NCBI GenBank assembly: GCA_963837735.1
Contig: CAWIOM010000011.1
Location: 62,001 to 126,000 of the forward strand
Direction of reading: 5' to 3'
Length of the DNA: 64,000 bases
DNA from: VRUE01 sp963837735
GTDB lineage: Bacteria; Actinomycetota; Thermoleophilia; Solirubrobacterales; 70-9
Shown: piece by piece, positions 42,332 through 52,246 of the stretch
How the letters are laid out: every line of letters starts with the position of its first letter
Position numbering within the stretch: the stretch's first letter is position 1
Position numbers and translations under genes: made by a program
Notes under the pieces: generated by a model
The model's input: only the letters and a program-made list of their open reading frames with translations
What the model was told of the DNA's origin: nothing
Databases searched by the model: none

Positions 42332-44404
42332 TCAGGCCCCCAGCAGGTTGTGGATGACGAGGTCGATCAGCTTGATCCCGACGAATGGGACGATCAGCCC
42401 GCCGAGGCCGTAGATCAGCATGTTGCGGCGCAGCAGCGCCGTGGCGCCGACCGGCCGGTAGCGGACGCCGCGCAGGGCGAGCGGCACCAGCAGGGGGATC
42501 ACGAGGGCGTTGAAGACGATCGCCGAGAGGATTGCCGAGAGCGGCGTGCCCAGCGACATCACGTTCAGAGCGTCGAGGGGTCCGCGCTCGCCCCGGCTGG
42601 CATAGGTGAAGGCGAAGATCGCCGGCAGGATCGCAAAGTACTTGGCCACGTCGTTGGCGATCGAGAACGTGGTCAGCGCGCCGCGGGTGATCAACAGCTG
42701 CTTGCCGATTTCCACGATCTCGATCAGCTTCGTCGGGTTGGAGTCGAGGTCGACCATGTTGCCCGCCTCGCGGGCCGCCTGGGTGCCGGTGTTCATCGCC
42801 ACACCGACGTCGGACTGGGCCAGCGCCGGGGCGTCGTTGGTGCCGTCGCCGGCCATCGCGACCATGCGGCCTTCGCTCTGGTGGGCGCGGATCAACTCGA
42901 GCTTCTGCTCCGGGGTGGCTTCGGGGAGGAAGTCGTCGACGCCCGCCTCGTCGGCGATCCTGGCCGCGGTCAGCCGGTTGTCGCCCGTCACCATCACGGT
43001 GCTGATCCCCATCTGCCGCAGCTCGTCGAATCGGGCCCGCATACCCTCCTTGACGATGTCCTTGAGGTAGACGACGCCGAGCACGTGGTTGTCGCGGCAG
43101 ACCGCGAGCGGCGTGCCGCCCTCGCGGCCGATCGTGTCGAGCTGCTCCTGAAGGTCGGCGGGCGGGCGCCCGCCCTGCTCTTCGACGAAGCGGACGATCG
43201 CGTCTCCCGCCCCCTTGCGGTACCGGTTGCCGTTGACGTCGACTCCGCTCATCCTCGTCTCCGCCGAGAAGGGGACGAAGTGGGCCTCGTGGGCTTGTAG
43301 CTGGCGCTCGCGGATCCCGTACTCCTTCGCCAGCACGACGATCGAGCGGCCCTCGGGTGTCTCGTCGGCAAGCGAGGAGAGCTGGGCCGCTTCGGCCAGC
43401 TCCCTCTCCTCGATCCCCGGCATCGGGATGAACAGCGTCGCCTCGCGGTTGCCGAGGGTGATCGTCCCGGTCTTGTCGAGCAGCAGGACGTCGACGTCGC
43501 CCGAGGCCTCGACCGAACGGCCGGAGAGAGCGAGGACGTTGTGGCGGACGAGGCGGTCCATGCCCGCGATCCCGATCGCCGAGAGCAGGGCGCCGATCGT
43601 CGTCGGGATCAGCGCCACCAGCAGCGCGATCAGGGTGACCACCGACGTGTCGGTGCCGGAAAAGTCGGCGAAGGGCCGCAGCGAGAGGACGACGGCGAGG
43701 AAGACAAGAGTCAGTCCGGCGAGGAGGATGTTGAGGGCGATCTCGTTGGGCGTCTTACGGCGCTCGGCCCCCTCGACCAGGGAGATCATCTTGTCGAGGA
43801 AGCTCTGGCCCGGCTCCTGGGTGATTTCGACGACGATCCGGTCGGAGAGCACGCGGGTTCCGCCGGTGACCGCGGAGCGGTCGCCGCCCGACTCGCGCAC
43901 GACCGGTGCCGACTCTCCGGTGATCGCCGACTCGTCGACTGAGGCGATGCCCTCGACGACCGTCCCGTCGCCGGGGATGACCTCGCCCGCCACGACCACG
44001 ACGACGTCGCCGCGGTGCAGCTCGGAGGCCGGCTTCTCGCCGCCGTCCCGGAGGCGGGCGACGGTCTCCGTGCGCATCGAGCGCAGGGCATCGGCCTGCG
44101 CCTTGCCCCGGCCCTCGGCCAGCGCCTCGGCGAAGTTGGCGAAAATCACCGTCAGCCACAGCCAGACGCCGATCGAGAACGCGAACCACGCCGGCTCCTC
44201 GCCGCCGCCGAGGGGCGGCCCGCCGAACGCCTGGATCAGCCAGCCGGCGCTGGTGATCGCCGCGCCCAGCTCGACCACGAACATGACCGGGTTGTGAACC
44301 TGGTGCCGTGGGTCGAGCTTGGCGAGCGAGTCGACGATCGCGCGCGCGACGATCGCGCGGTCGAGTAGCGAGCGGGGGCGGTTGCGGAGAGTCTCGTCCG
44401 TCAT
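42332..44404 (-). CDS. kdpB: Potassium-transporting ATPase subunit B
   Basis: The 690-residue P-type ATPase subunit powers potassium uptake by KdpFABC. It has the actuator TGESAPV, the phosphorylation site DKTGTITLGNREAT, the nucleotide-binding FSAETRMSG and GRKG-like RYRKGAGD, the hinge GDGTNDAPALAQSDVG and about seven membrane helices. The Ser targeted by inhibitory phosphorylation in the TGES loop is present. The start overlaps the kdpC stop by 4 bp. The gene stands after kdpC instead of before it. Confidence 0.97.
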   Translation of the reverse strand: MTDETLRNRPRSLLDRAIVARAIVDSLAKLDPRHQVHNPVMFVVELGAAITSAGWLIQAFGGPPLGGGEEPAWFAFSIGVWLWLTVIFANFAEALAEGRGKAQADALRSMRTETVARLRDGGEKPASELHRGDVVVVVAGEVIPGDGTVVEGIASVDESAITGESAPVVRESGGDRSAVTGGTRVLSDRIVVEITQEPGQSFLDKMISLVEGAERRKTPNEIALNILLAGLTLVFLAVVLSLRPFADFSGTDTSVVTLIALLVALIPTTIGALLSAIGIAGMDRLVRHNVLALSGRSVEASGDVDVLLLDKTGTITLGNREATLFIPMPGIEERELAEAAQLSSLADETPEGRSIVVLAKEYGIRERQLQAHEAHFVPFSAETRMSGVDVNGNRYRKGAGDAIVRFVEEQGGRPPADLQEQLDTIGREGGTPLAVCRDNHVLGVVYLKDIVKEGMRARFDELRQMGISTVMVTGDNRLTAARIADEAGVDDFLPEATPEQKLELIRAHQSEGRMVAMAGDGTNDAPALAQSDVGVAMNTGTQAAREAGNMVDLDSNPTKLIEIVEIGKQLLITRGALTTFSIANDVAKYFAILPAIFAFTYASRGERGPLDALNVMSLGTPLSAILSAIVFNALVIPLLVPLALRGVRYRPVGATALLRRNMLIYGLGGLIVPFVGIKLIDLVIHNLLGA

Positions 44405-45009
44405 CGGTCCGATCCGCCGCCGAATTCCCCGTCGAGAGAGAGGTTCAGCTCGAGCACGTTGACGCCCGGCTCGCCGAAGACGCCGAGGAAGCGGCCGTCG
44501 GTGTGCCGGCCGACGAGGTCGAGCACACGCGCGAGCGAGACGTGCCTGACGGCGGCGACTCGGTGCGCCTGGATCCGGGCGTTGGCCTCGGAGATGTGCG
44601 GGTCGACCCCCGATGCTGAGCTCGTGAGCGCGTCCACCGGCACAGCGGCTGCCGTGAGGCCGGGGTCGTGGCGTCGTTCCCGCGCCAGGTATGCGTGCAG
44701 TTCCCCTGCGAAGAATTCGGACAGTTCCCTGTCGTTGGGCCCGAGGTTGTTGAAGTGGGTGACGTCGGCGCTGTATCCGGTGGCCGAGGGGCGGCCCTGG
44801 AAGTAGCGCGGCAGGCCGCGGAAGTCCTGGCCGATCAGCTTCGAGCCGACGAGCTCGCCGTCGACTTCGACCTTGCTGCCGTTGGCCTCGCTCGAGAAAA
44901 ACACCTGCGATACGCCGGTGACGACGAGCGGGTAGACGACGCCGAGAGCCAGCGTCAGGAGGAGGATCGCGATCGCGCCGGTGCTCAGGTCTCTGCGCAG
45001 TGAGCTCAT
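44401..45009 (-). CDS. kdpC: Potassium-transporting ATPase subunit C
   Basis: The 202-residue protein has one N-terminal membrane helix (GAIAILLLTLALGVVYPLVV) and the periplasmic KdpC fold with GSKLIGQDF, YFQGRPSATGY, LTSSASGVDPHIS and FGEPGVNVLELN. It stabilises the KdpFABC complex. ATG at 45009 starts one base after the kdpA stop, and its end overlaps kdpB in ATGA. Its place between kdpA and kdpB departs from the usual A-B-C order. Confidence 0.96.
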   Translation of the reverse strand: MSSLRRDLSTGAIAILLLTLALGVVYPLVVTGVSQVFFSSEANGSKVEVDGELVGSKLIGQDFRGLPRYFQGRPSATGYSADVTHFNNLGPNDRELSEFFAGELHAYLARERRHDPGLTAAAVPVDALTSSASGVDPHISEANARIQAHRVAAVRHVSLARVLDLVGRHTDGRFLGVFGEPGVNVLELNLSLDGEFGGGSDR

Positions 45010-45010
45010 C

Positions 45011-46765
45011 TCAGAAGAGCTGGTCGGTCAGTCCCTGCACAACCGGGCCGAGCAGGAAGGCGGGGAAGAAGGTCAGAGCGGCGACGATCGCGACGACGCC
45101 GATCAACAGGATCACGAAGGTGGGAGAGTCGGCCCGGAAGGTTCCGGCGCCCGCCGGGGCGACCCTCTTTCCGGCCAGCGACCCGGCGACGGCGAGCGCC
45201 GCGATCATCGGCAGGAAGCGGGCGAACAGCATCACCAGGCCGCCGAGCAGGTTGGGAAAGTCGTACCCGTAGGCGCCGGCGTTGCCGGGCGGGTTGGGCT
45301 GGATGAACGCGGTGTAGCCGGCGAAGGCGGACCCGTTGTTGTTCGCCTGCGACATGTAGGCGTAGAGCGATTCCGAGAAACCCTGGGGGCCGGGGTTGTG
45401 GATCGACACCGTCCCGGAGCGGCCGGCGACGGCCAGCGAGGTCCCCAGCAGGACCAGGAGCGGGCTGACGAGCACGCCGACGAGGACCAGCTTCACCTCC
45501 CGCGACTCGATCTTCTTGCCGAGGAACTCCGGGGTGCGACCGACCATCAGGCCGGCGATGAAAACGGTGAGCAGGACGAAGAGCAACATGTAATAGAGGC
45601 CCGAGCCGACGCCGCCGAAGACGACCTCGCCGGTTCCCATGCCGACCAGCGGCACGAGGCCGCCGATCCCGGTGAGCGAGTCCATGGCACCGTTCACCGC
45701 GCCGCAGGAGGTGACGGTGGTGACGGCCGCCCAGAGCGAGGTGTCGGCAACGCCGAAGCGCTGCTCCTTGCCCTCCATGTTGCCCCCCGTCGACCCTTCG
45801 AAGGCGCGGGTCGCGACACCGGCATGGTGCTGCGCCGGGCTGCCGTGCTGCTCGGCGAGGTAGACCACCGCGACGGCGGCGGCGAACATGATCATCATCG
45901 CCCCGTACAGAGCCCAGCCCTGGCGGCGGTTGCCGATCATTCGGCCGAAGGTGTGGGTGAGGCCGGCCGGGATGACCAGGATCAGGAGGAGCTCGAGGAT
46001 GTCGGTGAAGCCGCTGGGGTTCTCGAACGGCATCGCGCTGTTGACGTTGAAGAAGCCGCCGCCGTTGGTGCCCAGCTCCTTGATCGCCTCCTGCGAGGCG
46101 ACGGGGCCCACCGCGAGGGTCTGGGCCCCGCCGGCGATCGTGTGGAACGTCTGTGAGCCGTCGAGGCTCTGGACCACGCCCTGGGAGACGAGGACGAGGG
46201 CCGCGAGGATCGAGACCGGCAGCAGCATGTAGAGGTTGATCCGGATCAGGTCGGCCCAGAAGTTGCCGAGCGAAGAGCCCGACTTCGCGGCGAATCCGCG
46301 AATCACGGCGGCGAGCGCGGCGATCCCGACCGCGGCGGAGGCGAAGTTCTGAACCGTCAGCCCGACCATCTGGGCGAAATAGGAGAGCGTGGTCTCGCCC
46401 CCGTAGTACTGCCAGTTGGTGTTGGTGACGAAGGAGGAGGCGGTGTTGAAGCTCAGGTTCCAGGGGCCCGAGTGGAAACCTCCGGGGTTGAGCGGTTGGA
46501 TGCTTTGGGTGCGCAGGATCAGGTAGAGGGCCAGCCAGGAGAGAAGGCTGAAGACGAGGATCGCGCGCCCGTAGGCCTTCCAGTCCTGCCCGTCGTCGGG
46601 CCGTACGCGCATCACCCGGCAGGAGAGCCGCTCGATCGGCCCGAGGACCGGGGTCAGGAAGACTCTTTCGTAGCGGAAGACCCTGGCGATGTAGCCGCCC
46701 GCGAGCGGCACCAGCGCCGTGAGGACGACGAGGAAGAGGGCTATCTGGGCCCAGCCCTGGGTCAT
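45011..46765 (-). CDS. kdpA: Potassium-transporting ATPase subunit A
   Basis: The 584-residue protein is the potassium-selective channel-like subunit with about ten membrane helices. Selectivity-filter stretches are visible, such as SFVTNTNWQYYGGE, ELGTNGGGFFNVNSAMPFENP, TSCGAVNGAMDSLTGIGG and SQANNNGSAFAGY. ATG at 46765 overlaps the stop of a small kdpF gene upstream. Confidence 0.97.
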   Translation of the reverse strand: MTQGWAQIALFLVVLTALVPLAGGYIARVFRYERVFLTPVLGPIERLSCRVMRVRPDDGQDWKAYGRAILVFSLLSWLALYLILRTQSIQPLNPGGFHSGPWNLSFNTASSFVTNTNWQYYGGETTLSYFAQMVGLTVQNFASAAVGIAALAAVIRGFAAKSGSSLGNFWADLIRINLYMLLPVSILAALVLVSQGVVQSLDGSQTFHTIAGGAQTLAVGPVASQEAIKELGTNGGGFFNVNSAMPFENPSGFTDILELLLILVIPAGLTHTFGRMIGNRRQGWALYGAMMIMFAAAVAVVYLAEQHGSPAQHHAGVATRAFEGSTGGNMEGKEQRFGVADTSLWAAVTTVTSCGAVNGAMDSLTGIGGLVPLVGMGTGEVVFGGVGSGLYYMLLFVLLTVFIAGLMVGRTPEFLGKKIESREVKLVLVGVLVSPLLVLLGTSLAVAGRSGTVSIHNPGPQGFSESLYAYMSQANNNGSAFAGYTAFIQPNPPGNAGAYGYDFPNLLGGLVMLFARFLPMIAALAVAGSLAGKRVAPAGAGTFRADSPTFVILLIGVVAIVAALTFFPAFLLGPVVQGLTDQLF

Positions 46766-46845
46766 CGGACCCGGTCGAGGGCCGCGATCACCAGGTGGAG
46801 GATTGCGAAGGCGATCAGCGCCAGTGCGATTGAGACGAGGTCCAC
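46762..46845 (-). CDS. kdpF: KdpF small membrane subunit, 27 aa
   Basis: A GTG-started frame of 28 codons encodes MDLVSIALALIAFAILHLVI followed by AALDRVR. This is one membrane helix with a charged tail, the size and pattern of KdpF. Its TGA overlaps the kdpA ATG (ATGA). KdpF sits at the lipid edge of the KdpFABC complex and stabilises it. The start choice rests on the position of the hydrophobic segment; the 77 bp upstream separate it from kdpE. Confidence 0.85.
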   Translation of the reverse strand: MDLVSIALALIAFAILHLVIAALDRVR

Positions 46846-46922
46846 GCTTCGATCATGCGCCGCACGCCGTCAAGGTCGCGTGAGGAATTGGCTCCTCCGC
46901 ATACAGATTTCGTGAAGATTCC

Positions 46923-47606
46923 CTAAGCCGCGAACCGGTATCCGACCCCGGGGTCGGTCCGGATGTAGCGCAGGCCTTCGTCGGGCTCGATCTTGCGACG
47001 CAGGTTGGCGACGTGGGTGCGCAGCACCTGGAGGTCGTCCGAGTAGGCAGGGCCCCAGACGTCGGCGAGCAGGACGCTGTGCGTCATCAGCCGGCCGCGG
47101 TTGCGCGCCAACGCGCTGAGCAGCTCGAACTCGGTCGGGGTGAGGTGGACCGGCTCGCCCTCGCGGCGCACCGAGCGCGCCGCGAGGTCGATCTCCAGGC
47201 CGTCGGCGACGATCACCGGCTCAGACTCGGCGCTCTTCGCGCGCCGCAGGACAGCCTCGAGCCTGGCGACCAGCTCCGGCGGGCCAAACGGCTTGGTCAC
47301 GTAGTCGTCGGCCCCGGCGCCCAGCGCCCGCACCTTCGCCTCCTCCTCGCCCACCGCCGAGAGCACGATGATCGGCATCTCGCTCCACTCGCGCAGCCTC
47401 CTTGTCACCTCGACGCCGTCGATGTCGGGGAGCATCAGGTCGACGATCGCCGCGGCCGGCGGTTTCACAGCGGCCTGGTCGAGGGCCTCCTCGCCGGTGC
47501 TCGCGGTGAGTGCCTCGAAGCCGGCGTCGCGGAGGATCACCCGCAGGGCGCGGAGGATCTGCGGCTCGTCGTCGCAGACCAGAATCCGCGTCGCCTCGTT
47601 TGTCAT
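46923..47606 (-). CDS. kdpE: KdpE-like response regulator
   Basis: The 227-residue OmpR-family regulator has a receiver domain (LVCDDEPQILRALRVIL, phospho-Asp in IVDLMLPDIDG, Lys in YVTKPFG) and a winged helix (HLTPTEFELLSALARNRGRL, HVANLRRKIEPDEG, DPGVGYRF). It activates kdp transcription. ATG at 47606 overlaps the stop of the kinase gene (ATGA). It is followed at 77 bp by kdpF, so the kdp promoter probably lies in that gap or the whole run is one transcript. Confidence 0.93.
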   Translation of the reverse strand: MTNEATRILVCDDEPQILRALRVILRDAGFEALTASTGEEALDQAAVKPPAAAIVDLMLPDIDGVEVTRRLREWSEMPIIVLSAVGEEEAKVRALGAGADDYVTKPFGPPELVARLEAVLRRAKSAESEPVIVADGLEIDLAARSVRREGEPVHLTPTEFELLSALARNRGRLMTHSVLLADVWGPAYSDDLQVLRTHVANLRRKIEPDEGLRYIRTDPGVGYRFAA

Positions 47607-48745
47607 CCGTCGCTCCGGGGCGGGATCGTGACGATGAAGCTGGTGCCCTGCCCGGGCAGCGACTCGATCGCGATCGTGCCGCCGTTCGCCTCGACGAAGC
47701 CTTTGGCGATCGCCAGGCCCAGGCCGCTGCCTGTATCGGCGACCTCGCCGCGCTGGAAGGGCTCGAAGATGCGTCGCCACTCGCTTTCCGGGATGCCGGA
47801 GCCCTGGTCGACGATGCGGACGACGACATTGCCGTCGACCATCCTCGAGAGCGCCGAGACGGGACGCCCGTGACCGTGGTGGACGGCGTTCTCGAGCAGG
47901 TTGGCGAAGGCGCGCTCGAGCTGGGCGGCGTCGGCGTCGAGCATCGGCAGGCCGGGATCGACTGCGAGTTGGACGGAGGCGCCCGCGGCGATCGCGAGGC
48001 GGGCGGCGTCGAGGACCTCGGCGAGGTCGATCGGCTCGCGGTGGGGCTCGGCCTTGCCCGCCTCCAGGCGGGACATGTCGAGCAGGTTCTCGACCAGGCG
48101 GGAGAGCCGTGTGCCCTCGCCGACGATCGCGTCGCTGAGCTCGGTGCGCTCGTCTGCGGTGAGCGAGCGCGAGCCCAGAGCGGAGCCGCCGGCGATGATC
48201 GAGGTCAGAGGCGTGCGCAGGTCGTGGGAGATCGACCGCAGCAGAGCGGTCTTCAGCTCGTCGCTGCGCCGCAGGGCCTCGGCCTCGACCGCCTCTGCCT
48301 GCATCCGGTCGCGCTCGCGGGTGAGAGCGGCCAGCTCCGCCAGCGCGCGATCGGCCTGCTCGCGGCGGCGCTCCGCCTCGACCGCGCGCGCCCGTGCGAA
48401 ACCGGCGACCGTGCTGCTGACGATCGCGGCGATGACGAAGGCGGCCAGGGCAACCCAGTTCCCCTCCTCGGCAATCGTGAATCTGTGCAGCGGCGGGATA
48501 TGGAAGAAGTTGAAGGCGAGAGCGCTGGTCGCCGACGCCAGCAATCCCATCCGCAGCCCCCAGAGCGTCGAGATCAACAGGATCGCGGGCAGGTAGACGA
48601 TCCCGAGCGAGACGACCGGCGCGGTCGACTTGAGCGGATAGATCAGGAGGGTTCCCAGGGCGACCGCGATCAGGGTTGCGACGATGCCGAGGGCGGCGGC
48701 CGGCGGCTCGCCCGCCAATTTGTAGGGAAGACCTGTTCGACGCAT
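47603..48745 (-). CDS. KdpD C-terminal part: DUF4118 membrane histidine kinase
   Basis: The 380-residue protein has four membrane helices of the DUF4118 type (about 15-115; VSLGIVYLPAILLISTLWGL), a coiled linker rich in Arg/Glu, HisKA with phospho-His in SISHDLRTPLTSIIAGG, and HATPase_c (FANLLENAVHHG, DQGSGIPESEW, GSGLGLAIAKGFVE). This is what the C-terminal half of KdpD contains, lacking the Walker/USP half encoded at 41210-42328. It presumably phosphorylates KdpE, its overlapping neighbour. ATG at 48745 starts right before the first helix. Confidence 0.9.
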   Translation of the reverse strand: MRRTGLPYKLAGEPPAAALGIVATLIAVALGTLLIYPLKSTAPVVSLGIVYLPAILLISTLWGLRMGLLASATSALAFNFFHIPPLHRFTIAEEGNWVALAAFVIAAIVSSTVAGFARARAVEAERRREQADRALAELAALTRERDRMQAEAVEAEALRRSDELKTALLRSISHDLRTPLTSIIAGGSALGSRSLTADERTELSDAIVGEGTRLSRLVENLLDMSRLEAGKAEPHREPIDLAEVLDAARLAIAAGASVQLAVDPGLPMLDADAAQLERAFANLLENAVHHGHGRPVSALSRMVDGNVVVRIVDQGSGIPESEWRRIFEPFQRGEVADTGSGLGLAIAKGFVEANGGTIAIESLPGQGTSFIVTIPPRSDG

Positions 48746-48815
48746 CGGCCCCAGCCTAGACCGGTTGCCAGGAGGCGAATCGCCGACCGCGGAGCGTAGG
48801 TGCGACCATCGGGCG

Positions 48816-49820
48816 ATGCGGGCGATGGTTCTCGAGCGCCAGGGCGAGCCGCTGAAGCCGGCGGAGCTGCCCGACCCCTCCCCGGGAGCCGGGCAGGTCC
48901 TGATCTCGGTCTCCGCCTGCGGGGTCTGCCGCACCGACCTCCACATCCTCGACGGCGAGCTCAGCGAGCCGAAGCCGGCGCTGGTCCCAGGGCACCAGAT
49001 CGTCGGCACCGTGGTCGGCGCGGGGGAGGGGGCGGAGCGCTTCGCGGAGGGTGACCGGGTCGGGGTCCCCTGGCTCGGCTGGACCTGCGGCGAGTGCCGC
49101 TACTGCACGAGCGGCAGGGAGAACCTCTGCGAGCGCGCCCGCTTCACCGGCTACGACATCGACGGCGGCTACGCGGAGCTTGCCGCCGCCGACGAGCGCT
49201 TCTGCTTCCCGATTCCCGACGGCTACCCCGACCTGCAGGCCGCGCCGCTGCTCTGCGCCGGCCTGATCGGCTACCGGGCCCTGCGACTGGTCGGCGACGC
49301 CGAGCGGATCGGCTTCTACGGCTTCGGCGCCTCCGCCCACATCCTCTGTCAGGTCGCCGTCCACCAGGGGCGGCGGGTCTTCGCCTTCACCCGCGAGGGA
49401 GACGAGGAGACGCAGGCGTTCGCGCGCCGAATCGGCGCCGAGTGGGCCGGCTCCTCCGAGGAGGCGCCGCCGGAGCAGCTCGACGGCGCGATCGTCTTCG
49501 CCGCGGTCGGCGCCCTGATGCCCGCCGCCCTGCGGGCGAGCGCCAGGGGCGCGCGGATCGTCAGCGCGGGCATCCACATGAGCGAGATTCCGGCCTTTCC
49601 CTACGAGATCCTCTGGGGCGAGCGGACGCTCGGCTCGGTCGCCAACCTGACCCGCCGCGACGGCGAGGAGTTCCTCGGCCTGGCGCCGCGGGTGCCGGTC
49701 CGGACCGAGGTCTCGCCCTACCCCCTCGAGGAGGCGAACCGGGCCCTCGAGGACCTGCGGACGGGCGCCTTCCGCGGCGCCGCGGCCCTCGTGGTCGGCG
49801 GCGAGCGGTCGCGGCCCTGA
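48816..49820 (+). CDS. Zinc-dependent alcohol dehydrogenase, AdhA-like
   Basis: The 334-residue MDR enzyme has SACGVCRTDLHILDGEL and PGHQIVGTVVGAG (catalytic zinc), CGECRYCTSGRENLCERA (structural zinc) and the nucleotide loop GFGASAHILCQVA. It lacks an acidic residue where NAD-specific enzymes have one (loop ends FAFTREGDE), so NADP may be used; this is tentative. ATG at 48816 is followed by a second ATG nine bases later. It diverges from the Kdp kinase gene, 70 bp apart, and converges with the YVTN gene. Confidence 0.9.
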   Translation: MRAMVLERQGEPLKPAELPDPSPGAGQVLISVSACGVCRTDLHILDGELSEPKPALVPGHQIVGTVVGAGEGAERFAEGDRVGVPWLGWTCGECRYCTSGRENLCERARFTGYDIDGGYAELAAADERFCFPIPDGYPDLQAAPLLCAGLIGYRALRLVGDAERIGFYGFGASAHILCQVAVHQGRRVFAFTREGDEETQAFARRIGAEWAGSSEEAPPEQLDGAIVFAAVGALMPAALRASARGARIVSAGIHMSEIPAFPYEILWGERTLGSVANLTRRDGEEFLGLAPRVPVRTEVSPYPLEEANRALEDLRTGAFRGAAALVVGGERSRP

Positions 49821-49833
49821 GGCTGGGTTTCCT

Positions 49834-51428
49834 CTACTGAACGACCTTCAGCCTGCGCAGGACCGTCCGCCTGGAGTGGCCGATCGCGATCGTCTCCTTG
49901 ACCAGGATCTTCCCGGCGACGGCCAGCCTCGACTTGAACCTCTTCTTTGGACGAAGTGAGGCGACCTTTGACCGTCCTGCCTTGACCTTGATCTTGGCCA
50001 GGCGTGTCTCGGCCTTGCCTCTGCGCTTCTTGGTCACCGCCTTGAGCTTGAATCTGCAGCCGTGGCGCCTGGCGCGCCTCGGGCACCTGACCCGGACCCC
50101 CGGGTAGGCCACGCTGACGGTCTGGGACCGGCTCGCCGACGCCGACCCGTTGCAGTGGGCGGTCTGCCCGGTGAAGATGAGCGAGGTCGAGCAGCCCTCG
50201 TCGTCGGTCAGAGTGAGATCCACCCGGTAGGTCCCGGGCGCTGGGTAGGCGTGGCTCGTGGTTCGGCCGCCCGCGAGCGCGGTCCTCCCATCGCCGAAAG
50301 CCCAGTCAAAGCGGGCGATCGAGCCGTCGGGGTCAGCTGAGGCGGCGGCGTCGAAGGCGACCGCGACCCCCGGCCGAGCGCGAGAGGCGGAGACGGAGAA
50401 GGAGGCGACAGGTGGCTGATCGGGGACGATTGCGACGGCGTCGGGAGAGTCGCCGACCGCGATCGGATCGGCGACCAGCTGGTCGGTCCGGGTGTCCAAG
50501 ATCGAGACGTCGCCGTCGTTGTGGTTGGCGACGTAGGCGCGCGCCCCATCGGGAGTCACCGCGATGCTCCATGGGCCCGTGCCTACCGGGATCGGCGAGC
50601 CGACCTCCTGTTTGGTCGCGGTGTCGATCACCGAAACGCTTTTGCCGATGCTGTTCGCAACGTACGCGCGGTCGCCGCCGGGCGCGATCGCTATGCCGAA
50701 GGGGGTGGAGCCCACGGCGATCGGCGAGCCGACCACCTGGTTGGTCCGTGTGTCGACCACCGAGAGTCGCCCGAGCTGCTGTTGACCGCATAGGCATGTG
50801 TTCCGTCGGGGGCGACCGCGATGGCAATCGGCCCTTCGCCGACCGCGATCGGCGAGCCGACCACCTGGTTGGCCTGGGTGTCGATCGCAGAGACGCTGCC
50901 TCCGAAGTTGTAGTTGGCGACGTAGGCAGTCTTGCCGTCGGGGGTGATCGCGACGCCGTAGGGCCCGTCGCCGACCGGGATCGGCGAGCCGAACACGAGG
51001 TTGGTGGCGGTGTCGATCACCGAGACGTCATCCGAGTTGCTGTTGGTGACGTAGACGGTCTTGCCGTCAGGGGTGATCGCCACTCCGACCGGGTAGTCGC
51101 CGACCGGGATCGGCGAGCCGACCACCTGGTTGGTCTCGGTGTCGATCACCGAGACGTTGTCGGTTTCGCCGTCGGCGACGTAGGCCCGCTTGCCATCGGG
51201 AGTGATCGCGATGGTCCCGTACTCGGCCGCCGGGGCTGCAATCGGGCCGCCGAGCAGCTGGTTGGTGGTCGTCTCGAGCGCCGACACGTTGGATGAACCG
51301 CTGTTGGCGACGTAGACGTGTCGGGCGAGTGCAGACGGGGCGAAGGTCGCCAGGAGCAGAGCGGCAAGCGTAGGTGCGAGAAGGCGTGCTCGGTAACGAT
51401 GGCACCGTCTGCTGAGTGCTTTGGGCAC
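49834..51428 (-). CDS. Secreted YVTN beta-propeller protein with PKD domain (one frameshift)
   Basis: The restored protein has about 530 residues. A signal peptide (LLAPTLAALLLATFAPSALA) is followed by about seven YVTN repeats of 42 residues (GVAITPDGKTAYVANYN, SVIDTATNLVFGSPIPVG), a PKD domain (FDWAFGDGRTALAGG, HAYPAPGTYRVDLTLTD) and a basic C-terminal domain with four Cys in total after the propeller. The frame breaks near 50774: one frame ends VNSSSGD and the other continues LSVVDTRTNQVVGSPIAV, so one base is missing. Starts at GTG 51428 or 51452 are possible. YVTN propellers are surface or secreted; function unknown. Confidence 0.85.
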
Positions 51429-51489
51429 AGCGCGATTGTACGCCCGCCCCACAGATCGCTCCGGCGAGGCCTATCGCTAGGTTTGCGCT

Positions 51490-52233
51490 ATGTCGGATGC
51501 CGTCATCGTCGTCATGCTTGCCGCTTCGGCCACCGCCCTCGCCACGGGCCTGGGCGCGATTCCGGTCTTCTACCTCGGCGCGCGGGCGACGCAGCTGACA
51601 CCGCCGCTGCTCGGCTTCGCCGCCGGGGTGATGGGGGTGGCCTCGATCGCCGGGCTGCTCGCCCCGGCGCTGGAAGAAGGGTCCGTCCCGGCGGTGCTCG
51701 GGGGCCTCGCAGCGGGCGTCGCCCTTGTCGCGGTCGCGCGCAGGCGGCTGACGCCGCAGACGAGGTTCATGGGCCGCGAGGGGGTCGGTGCCAGCACCTC
51801 GGCGCTGGTCTTCCTCGTCCTCTTCGTCCACAGCTTTCCCGAGGGCCTGGCCATCGGCACCGCGTTCGCCTCCGAACGCGCCGGGCTCAGCCTCTTCGTC
51901 TTCCTCGCGATCGCGATCCAGAACGTCCCCGAGGGAACCAGCGTCGCGATCCCGATGGCCGTCGCCGGCTTCAGCCGCAGCCGCCAGTTCTGGGCTGCGG
52001 TCGGGACCAGCGCGCCGCAGCCGGTCGGCGCGCTCGTCGCCTTCCTCCTCGTCGAGGCAGTCCAGGGGCTGCTGCCTCTCTCGTTCGCCTTCGCGGCCGG
52101 GGCGATGCTGGCCCTGATCGCGGTCGAGATGGTGCCGAAGGCCTACGCCGGCCCGGGCCGGGCGGGGCCGACGCTGGGGATCGCCGCCGGCGCCGCACTG
52201 ATGCTGGCGCTGAGCCTCCTGCTCGCCGTCTGA
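51490..52233 (+). CDS. ZIP-family metal transporter
   Basis: The 247-residue membrane protein has about eight helices. The metal-site motifs of ZIP transporters are visible in helices 4 and 5: VHSFPEGLAIGTAFA and IAIQNVPEGTSVAIPMA. The His of the second motif is replaced by Gln (QNVPEG), seen in other members. It should move zinc or another divalent metal into the cytoplasm. It starts 61 bp from the divergent YVTN gene and converges with an Nramp-type gene 14 bp away. Confidence 0.9.
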   Translation: MSDAVIVVMLAASATALATGLGAIPVFYLGARATQLTPPLLGFAAGVMGVASIAGLLAPALEEGSVPAVLGGLAAGVALVAVARRRLTPQTRFMGREGVGASTSALVFLVLFVHSFPEGLAIGTAFASERAGLSLFVFLAIAIQNVPEGTSVAIPMAVAGFSRSRQFWAAVGTSAPQPVGALVAFLLVEAVQGLLPLSFAFAAGAMLALIAVEMVPKAYAGPGRAGPTLGIAAGAALMLALSLLLAV

Positions 52234-52246
52234 GCCGGTGTCCTCT

